A DNA stretch of 63,669 nucleotides from Caldimicrobium sp. Lineage in GTDB: Bacteria > Desulfobacterota > Thermodesulfobacteria > Thermodesulfobacteriales > Thermodesulfobacteriaceae. The notes under the pieces are model-generated. The model saw nothing but the letters and a program-made list of their open reading frames with translations. It was not told the DNA's origin and searched no databases. Location of the stretch: contig WYEG01000059.1 in the NCBI GenBank assembly GCA_009903935.1, forward strand, positions 1 to 63,669. Direction: 5' to 3'. A program made the translations under genes and the position numbers. Positions 60,034-63,669 of the stretch are shown here, piece after piece (within the stretch, counting starts at the first letter, position 1; each line of letters starts with the position of its first letter).

Positions 60034-60847
60034 CTATAGCCTCCAGCCAAGAAGTATAATCTGGAAGTTCAGGAAGGTTTGTAAATTCAAGCCTTAATGT
60101 CTCTAATGTGCCCTCAAATAATACATTGTTTGCAACTTTTATGGTTATTTTTTGTCCTAAGTAATCTTGTGGAAGATAGAGGGTAAGTTTTGGTCCAATC
60201 TCGGGGATCTTTTCAACTATGGCAAAGAAGTTTTTACCTTTATGCACATTTTTAGAAGATGCTGCCTTGGCGTAGGCAAAATAAGAATTTTCGTAATAGT
60301 TTTTTAAGTCATCCGAGATAATAAAGACTGAAGGAGCAAATTGATACTCTTCAAGCTTTTCAAGGTAAGTCAAGATGGATTCTGTGTTGTATGGGGCGAG
60401 AAGTTCCATCAGAGAGCGGATGTATTCTCCGCGAATGTCCTGAGGGATTCTAGCTCGCTCCGCGTAGCCTTCAAGTCGGTGGATATCCTCATCGTTAAGC
60501 ACACCGAGCTTGTTAGTATAGCTAAGTAAGAATTTTTCATCTAAATAGACCCAAAATGGCAGAGCTACTATAACAGTTTTTAGATGAGAAAGTTTTATCA
60601 CAGGGGTTTGGGGACCAAGCCAGCCAAGAGCAATTTCCTCCGTCAAAACGATAGCCTTGAAAAGCTTCACTTGCTCAATTGGAAGCTCCTCAATTAATGC
60701 AAAATACAGGGGAGGTACTGTGGATAGCTCCCTCAACTCATTGACCTTTGGCGGAACCTTTTTGGAAACAGGAAATATTCTAAGGTCTTTTTCTCTCAAG
60801 GATTTATAAAGCTCCAATTCTCTTTGAAGTTTATCTTTCTTCCGCAT
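60014..60847 (-). CDS. calpT: CalpT: MazF-like anti-sigma factor, target of CalpL
   Basis: A 277-residue protein next to calpL. The first half has a PemK/MazF-like look (VPPLYFALIEELP, KLFKAIVLTEEIALGW, LKTVIVALPFWVYLDEKFLLSYTNKLG). A middle helical part (about 115-190) would bind the sigma factor. A Lys/Ala/Ser-rich, probably flexible stretch (about 189-203, AYAKAASSK) precedes a ~75-residue beta-rich C-terminal piece. This matches the known division of CalpT into a ~23-kDa and a ~10-kDa fragment, so cleavage near residue 195 is plausible. The identity rests on position, size and pattern, not on alignment. Confidence 0.8.
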   Translation of the reverse strand: MRKKDKLQRELELYKSLREKDLRIFPVSKKVPPKVNELRELSTVPPLYFALIEELPIEQVKLFKAIVLTEEIALGWLGPQTPVIKLSHLKTVIVALPFWVYLDEKFLLSYTNKLGVLNDEDIHRLEGYAERARIPQDIRGEYIRSLMELLAPYNTESILTYLEKLEEYQFAPSVFIISDDLKNYYENSYFAYAKAASSKNVHKGKNFFAIVEKIPEIGPKLTLYLPQDYLGQKITIKVANNVLFEGTLETLRLEFTNLPELPDYTSWLEAIDVEISV

Positions 60848-60923
60848 TCTTATCCTCGGTCGCTCGCCAAAGCTCCCTCTTCAAAAAAGTTCCCTCTTCA
60901 AAAATCTCTCTCTAATTAAATAA

Positions 60924-61607
60924 TTAACTAAGCTTATCGCAAATTTCTGACTTTATTACATAAAATAGTTTTTCAGCCGAGGTCCCTTCCAAAACTTCCT
61001 CTCCTAAAATTTTCTCAAGCTTCGGTTTTAACCTTTCCCATCTTTTATATAAAGCATCTGCACTTGCTTTAACCTCTTTTGGATTTTGTTTATATGCTTT
61101 GTATATGTACCAACAAAGCGTTTCTAACTCTTTTTTGGTTAGTTTTTCTTTTAAGCTTAAAACAAGATGATTTAAAACGCTATCCTCTAGAAAATTCACA
61201 AATACTGGAGAAAGCAAACCTTCAACTCTAATTTCTTGCTCTTTATCCTCTTCTTGGGTTAGGCTTAAATCCTCAAGATTTACTTCTTTTTCCACAAGTT
61301 TGAATTCTGAAGAAAGATAAAGATAAATTATGTTTATTGCCGTAGTAAGTAGATATTTTTCATTTATGAATGATAAGTTAAGAAAACTCTCTTTTTTAGA
61401 AACAATTTTAAAAATAACTTCTGAAGCTAGGACTTCAAGATAGTCAGGTCCGAAATACTTATGAAAAAGCTTTTCTATGTTTGAAGTAAAATGGACTTTG
61501 AGAGCCTGTTTAAAGATGCGCTTAAGATCCTTTAAAAAGGTTTGATATTCTTTAGAACTTATTTGATTATTTAAAAGTTTTTCTATAATCTGTTTATAAT
61601 TCCGCAC
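60924..61607 (-). CDS. calpS: CalpS: extracytoplasmic-function-type sigma factor
   Basis: A 227-residue protein starting at GTG 61607. Region 2 is recognisable as YLEVLASEVIFKIVSKKESFLNLSFINEKYLLTTAINIIYLYLSSE (about 54-100), matching the sigma-2 helices with a Leu/Ile-rich core. Region 4 is in LKEKLTKKELETLCWYIYKAY...ASADALYKRWERLKPKLEKIL (about 150-198). Acidic residues lie between them. In the known system CalpS stays bound to CalpT until CalpL cuts it, then directs RNA polymerase to unknown promoters. It stands 11 bp after the first gene of the operon. Confidence 0.75.
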   Translation of the reverse strand: MRNYKQIIEKLLNNQISSKEYQTFLKDLKRIFKQALKVHFTSNIEKLFHKYFGPDYLEVLASEVIFKIVSKKESFLNLSFINEKYLLTTAINIIYLYLSSEFKLVEKEVNLEDLSLTQEEDKEQEIRVEGLLSPVFVNFLEDSVLNHLVLSLKEKLTKKELETLCWYIYKAYKQNPKEVKASADALYKRWERLKPKLEKILGEEVLEGTSAEKLFYVIKSEICDKLS

Positions 61608-61618
61608 TTTTAATATTT

Positions 61619-62071
61619 TTAAAGTTTATCTAAAGTTTCTAAATTTTCACATACTCCACAGTATATAAGCTTTCTAAGCTGAAGTGCTGGTGACTTTAAA
61701 GTTAAACAAATTGGTGTTCTTTGTGGAGAGAAGATTACGAAAGAACGAGGGGCAAAATGAAACCAAGAGCAATTCTTTTTTATGCTTTGACATCGGCTAA
61801 GGTCAATAGAAATTGGGGTAACTCTCGAAGAAGTTAGAAAGACAACCTTATAGAGGTCTTGAGATTCCTCTTTTGTCTTCCAATAAATGCAAGGTCTTAT
61901 CTTTCTTTTATGACTGCCAAGATAACCACCAACCTTTTCATCAAACCGTTTCAAATCATCATAAGGAACTAATGCTAAAATTTTTAAGCTACTACTTTTA
62001 AGAAGTTTGTCCCAAAAAGGTTTAAAGGAAAAAGTTTTTTTAATTCTATTCTTTTTAGAAATTGCTTTCAT
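61619..62071 (-). CDS. Cys-rich MazF/PemK-like protein, first gene of the Calp-Csm operon
   Basis: A 150-residue basic protein, not part of the published CalpL-CalpT-CalpS set. The segment IRPCIYWKTKEESQDLYKVVFLTSSRVTPISIDLSRCQSI (about 58-97) reads like the RP-x-V...V-x-x-L-T-S strands of PemK/MazF toxins. The part after it (CSWFHFAPRSFVIF) resembles the S-x-x...R-x-V strand. It has at least six Cys, including CGVC at about 139-142, so a metal or redox site is possible. It begins the operon with a promoter 10 bp upstream and little room for a Shine-Dalgarno, so it may be translated leaderless. Function: a second toxin-like partner, or a regulator of CalpS. Confidence 0.6.
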   Translation of the reverse strand: MKAISKKNRIKKTFSFKPFWDKLLKSSSLKILALVPYDDLKRFDEKVGGYLGSHKRKIRPCIYWKTKEESQDLYKVVFLTSSRVTPISIDLSRCQSIKKNCSWFHFAPRSFVIFSPQRTPICLTLKSPALQLRKLIYCGVCENLETLDKL

Positions 62072-62080
62072 TGAATAAAT

Positions 62081-62108
62081 TACATAACAAAAATTTAAAT
62101 TTAGTCAA
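62081..62108 (-). promoter_or_regulatory. Promoter of the MazF-like-calpSTL-cas10-csm operon
   Basis: On the minus strand: TTGACT (62103-62108), 16-bp spacer, TATGTA (62081-62086), 10 bp before the start codon of the first gene. This looks like a housekeeping sigma-70 promoter, so basal expression need not depend on CalpS. The operon then has no larger gap down to csx1. The left end of a dispersed element begins 10 bp further upstream (62118). Confidence 0.6.
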
Positions 62109-62117
62109 GAGAGGAAA

Positions 62118-62346
62118 GGACTTTTCAAAAAGGACCCCCTACTCCGTCCTGCCAAGTTTCCTTTTTTGTCCTGCCGAGCGCCCCTTTTTGTCCTGCCGAG
62201 CGTTAGCGAGGCACCCCCATGGGGAAACCCCTCACTTCGTTCGGGACAGCGCATTGTGAAGTCTTCCCGAAGCGCGTAAGCGCCGAGGGATCCCTTGGCT
62301 AACGCCTCGGGTTGACATAGGGCTTGCACAAATTTTTAAAACAGCC
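62118..62346. repeat. Complete copy of the dispersed palindromic element upstream of the Calp-Csm operon
   Basis: Left end GGACTTTTCAAAAAGGACCCCC, right end, read backwards, GGCTGTTTTAAAAATTTGTGC. The core has GTCCTGCCGAGCGTTAGCGAGGCACCCCC, CACTTCGTTCGGGACAGCGC, AGCGCGTAAGCGCCGAGGGATCCC and CTAACGCCTCGGG. No gene. Confidence 0.8.
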
Positions 62347-62458
62347 TCAGAGAGGTGTCTGCTTTAAAAATTTTAATTATTTAAGAAGTTTATTTAAAAG
62401 ACTGTTCATTGTAAAGATGCCAGGCCGAGCACTTGAGAAAAAACTGAAAAAACTAATC

Positions 62459-62560
62459 GCGGTTGCTCGTTGAAAATAGTAATGGCATTACTTCGGATGC
62501 TTAAATGTTTTTGTAATGAGCAAGCAACCGCTTGCCCTAAACGGTTTATTCTTTTTTTAT
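62459..62560. other. Long inverted repeat followed by a T-run in the gap before tRNA-Gly
   Basis: GCGGTTGCTC (62459-62468) pairs with GAGCAAGCAACCGC (62518-62531) around a 49-base loop. A second small hairpin AACCG/CGGTT (62526-62546) leads into TTATTCTTTTTTTA, which looks like an intrinsic terminator. The segment could be a small RNA on the + strand that ends near 62560, but no promoter is clear. Apart from this and the repeat element, 62072-62682 holds nothing I recognise. Confidence 0.4.
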
Positions 62561-62682
62561 TTGTTTATTAAAAACCCTCTGAACCAATAGAGCAGATGCC
62601 AAACCTAAGTTTAGAATAAGTTTGAAATAAGAAAGATAGATTAGATGATAAAAAAGATAAAGCTTAAGAACTAAAAAAACTA

Positions 62683-62759
62683 TGGAGCGGGCGACGGGAT
62701 TCGAACCCGCGACCTACAGCATGGCAAGCTGTCGCTCTTCCAGGCTGAGCTACGCCCGC
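62683..62759 (-). tRNA. tRNA-Gly (anticodon GCC)
   Basis: 77 nt on the minus strand. Acceptor GCGGGCG/CGCCCGC, D-arm with TAGCTCAGCCTGGAAGAGC, anticodon stem ACAGC/GCTGT around the loop TTGCCAT (anticodon GCC), T-arm GCGGGTTCGAATCCCGT with the conserved TTCGAAT loop, discriminator T and an encoded CCA. All arms close. It is the only RNA gene I found. Confidence 0.97.
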
Positions 62760-62824
62760 ACTGCATAAATATTATATTATCCATAAACCCGTAATTGTCA
62801 AGAACCCCCCTCTCCCTTCTCTGA

Positions 62825-63022
62825 AGCTGTTTCAAAAATGTTTTTGTGTAAACCCTCCCGCTGTCGCCCCGAGCCTCTTTTTTTGTCACCCCGAGGCGTC
62901 AGCCGAGGGGTCTCCTCTTTTTCCTTGGGGATACCTCGCTACTCTCGGCAGTACAAAGTGGGGCGTGGATGCCTCGCTATCGCTTGGCACAACGAACCGA
63001 GGAACTTTTTTTAAACAGCCCC
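62825..63022. repeat. Complete copy of the dispersed palindromic element
   Basis: Left end AGCTGTTTCAAAAATGTTTTTGTG and right end, read backwards, GGCTGTTTAAAAAAAGTTCC. The core contains CCTCTTTTTTTGTCACCCCGAGGCGTCAGCCGAGGGG, TACCTCGCTACTCTCGG and GGATGCCTCGCTATCGCTTGG. It lies between tRNA-Gly and the last gene. Confidence 0.8.
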
Positions 63023-63137
63023 CTCCCTTCTCTTGACAAGCTAAAATATCCGTATAAGTTAATGGTAAAAAAAATTATCATTTTGGGCTTACAAAAAACA
63101 TGAAACAAAGGTAGTATTTCCGAGGGTTTGAAAGGAT

Positions 63138-63669
63138 ATGAACTTAGAGCTACTCTTATGGGTGATTGGCACAGGCTTAACCCTTAGCGCTTTTGCGGTA
63201 AAACTTGGGGTTGCCCTTGGGTTAAGCAAGCCCTCAAAATCAACTATCGTTTTAGTGTTGTTTACCTACGCATCTCTTTTTCTTATCATTTCGCTCTTGG
63301 CTAAGCCTTTTCTAAACTTACTCATGAAAGTTCTACTTAAAGGTCCATACCTACATCTTTTGCTATCCTTAGGGTTAATTCTCTGGGGAGTCTATCTACT
63401 CACAAGAAAAAATTTTCAACCTCAAGAGGAGCATAGCGTAAAGCTCAGCCTACCTCTACTTCTACCCTGCCCCGTGTGTCTTTCTGCCATGTCTTTTTCT
63501 GTAGCAGCCTTCCTCAGTGCAACCCAACTTCCCCCTTATCTCGTTGGCTTCGGATTGGGTTTAGCCTTTACTCTGTTTTCATTAGTTTTCTTTTTTATTG
63601 TTAGAATTTGGGCAAAAGAGTTTAAGCTTGCAACCCTTGGGCTTGCTATGATTGGGGTCGGGGCTTACC
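63138..63669 (+). CDS. DUF2162-like integral membrane protein, cut by the window end
   Basis: ATG 63138 with GAAAGG just upstream opens a frame that runs to the window edge (177 residues seen). It reads MNLELLLWVIGTGLTLSAFAVKLGVALGL..., has five or six hydrophobic helices, and contains LLLPCPVCLSAMSFSVAAFLSATQLPPYLVGFGLGLAFTLFSL with a Cys-Pro-x-Cys motif in a membrane segment. This is the pattern I associate with the DUF2162 putative transporters of methanogens and sulfate reducers. The Cys pair may bind a metal. The 3' end is missing, so the full length is unknown. Confidence 0.6.
   Translation, partial: MNLELLLWVIGTGLTLSAFAVKLGVALGLSKPSKSTIVLVLFTYASLFLIISLLAKPFLNLLMKVLLKGPYLHLLLSLGLILWGVYLLTRKNFQPQEEHSVKLSLPLLLPCPVCLSAMSFSVAAFLSATQLPPYLVGFGLGLAFTLFSLVFFFIVRIWAKEFKLATLGLAMIGVGAY

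Noticed and set aside
60848-60923. A partial dispersed element between calpT and calpS
   Set aside because: CTCTTCAAAAAAGTTCCC and CTCTTCAAAAATC resemble the element ends but are too short, and no core follows; chance or a tiny remnant cannot be separated.
62105-62329. A 74-residue frame upstream of the Calp operon
   Set aside because: It lies wholly inside the repeat element at 62118-62346 and has the usual repeat-derived peptide.

Overview
The window looks like a chromosome segment of a thermophilic, Gram-negative, sulfur-metabolising bacterium, most likely Thermodesulfobacteriota (Caldimicrobium/Thermodesulfobacterium-like) or a similar deep-branching thermophile. This rests on an outer-membrane gene set (BepA-type M48 protease, TraT, lipoproteins), a fused siroheme decarboxylase (alternative haem route typical of sulfate reducers), a TtuA-like tRNA thiolase carrying a rhodanese domain, Lys/Glu-rich proteins, and a CRISPR effector set (CalpL/CalpT/CalpS) first described in Aquificota. 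The genus cannot be fixed from the sequence alone.

Layout. 1-13.9 kb: housekeeping genes (rlmB; a PHP/DUF151 operon; an ABC-2 exporter; lepA; lepB; a PhoU-DUF47 fusion with a TtuA-rhodanese fusion; acyl-CoA dehydrogenase with etfBA; a Mut7-C protein). An internally deleted insertion sequence with 45-bp terminal inverted repeats lies at 2.6-3.0 kb. 14.3-28.3 kb: bepA, a TauE-family permease, the ahbAB fusion, rpoD and dnaG, a chemoreceptor, a class II aldolase, and a dprA-histidine-kinase-like-recR-ybaB-dnaX block. 28.8-37.5 kb: infB-DUF503-rbfA-nrnA-truB, then an LPG-synthase-like membrane protein, a MarC protein and a CPA2 antiporter. 38-42 kb: a coiled-coil nuclease-like protein and two type IV-like prepilins.

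42.4-62.1 kb is a large type III-A CRISPR island. It holds a 39-repeat array read on the minus strand (leader on the right), an adaptation operon with one cas1 flanked by two cas2 genes and preceded by an unrecognised gene, a traT/lipoprotein pair, and a ~12-kb minus-strand operon: MazF-like gene, calpS, calpT, calpL, cas10, csm2, csm3, csm4, csm5, cas6, csx1. The expected logic is as follows. The Csm-crRNA complex binds viral RNA, Cas10 (intact HD and GGDD) makes cyclic oligoadenylate, and this activates Csx1 (CARF-HEPN RNase) and CalpL (SAVED-Lon protease). CalpL then cleaves the MazF-like anti-sigma CalpT and frees the sigma factor CalpS, which reprogrammes transcription. A further, apparently undescribed MazF/PemK-like Cys-rich protein heads this operon.

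The spacers are informative. On the + strand many read as open viral coding sequence, several groups encode variants of the same peptide, two are near-identical, and three are terminator-like hairpins. The intergenic regions carry about ten copies of a palindromic MITE/REP-like element with conserved termini, some containing 23-bp tandem expansions. The window ends with tRNA-Gly(GCC) and the start of a DUF2162-like membrane protein.
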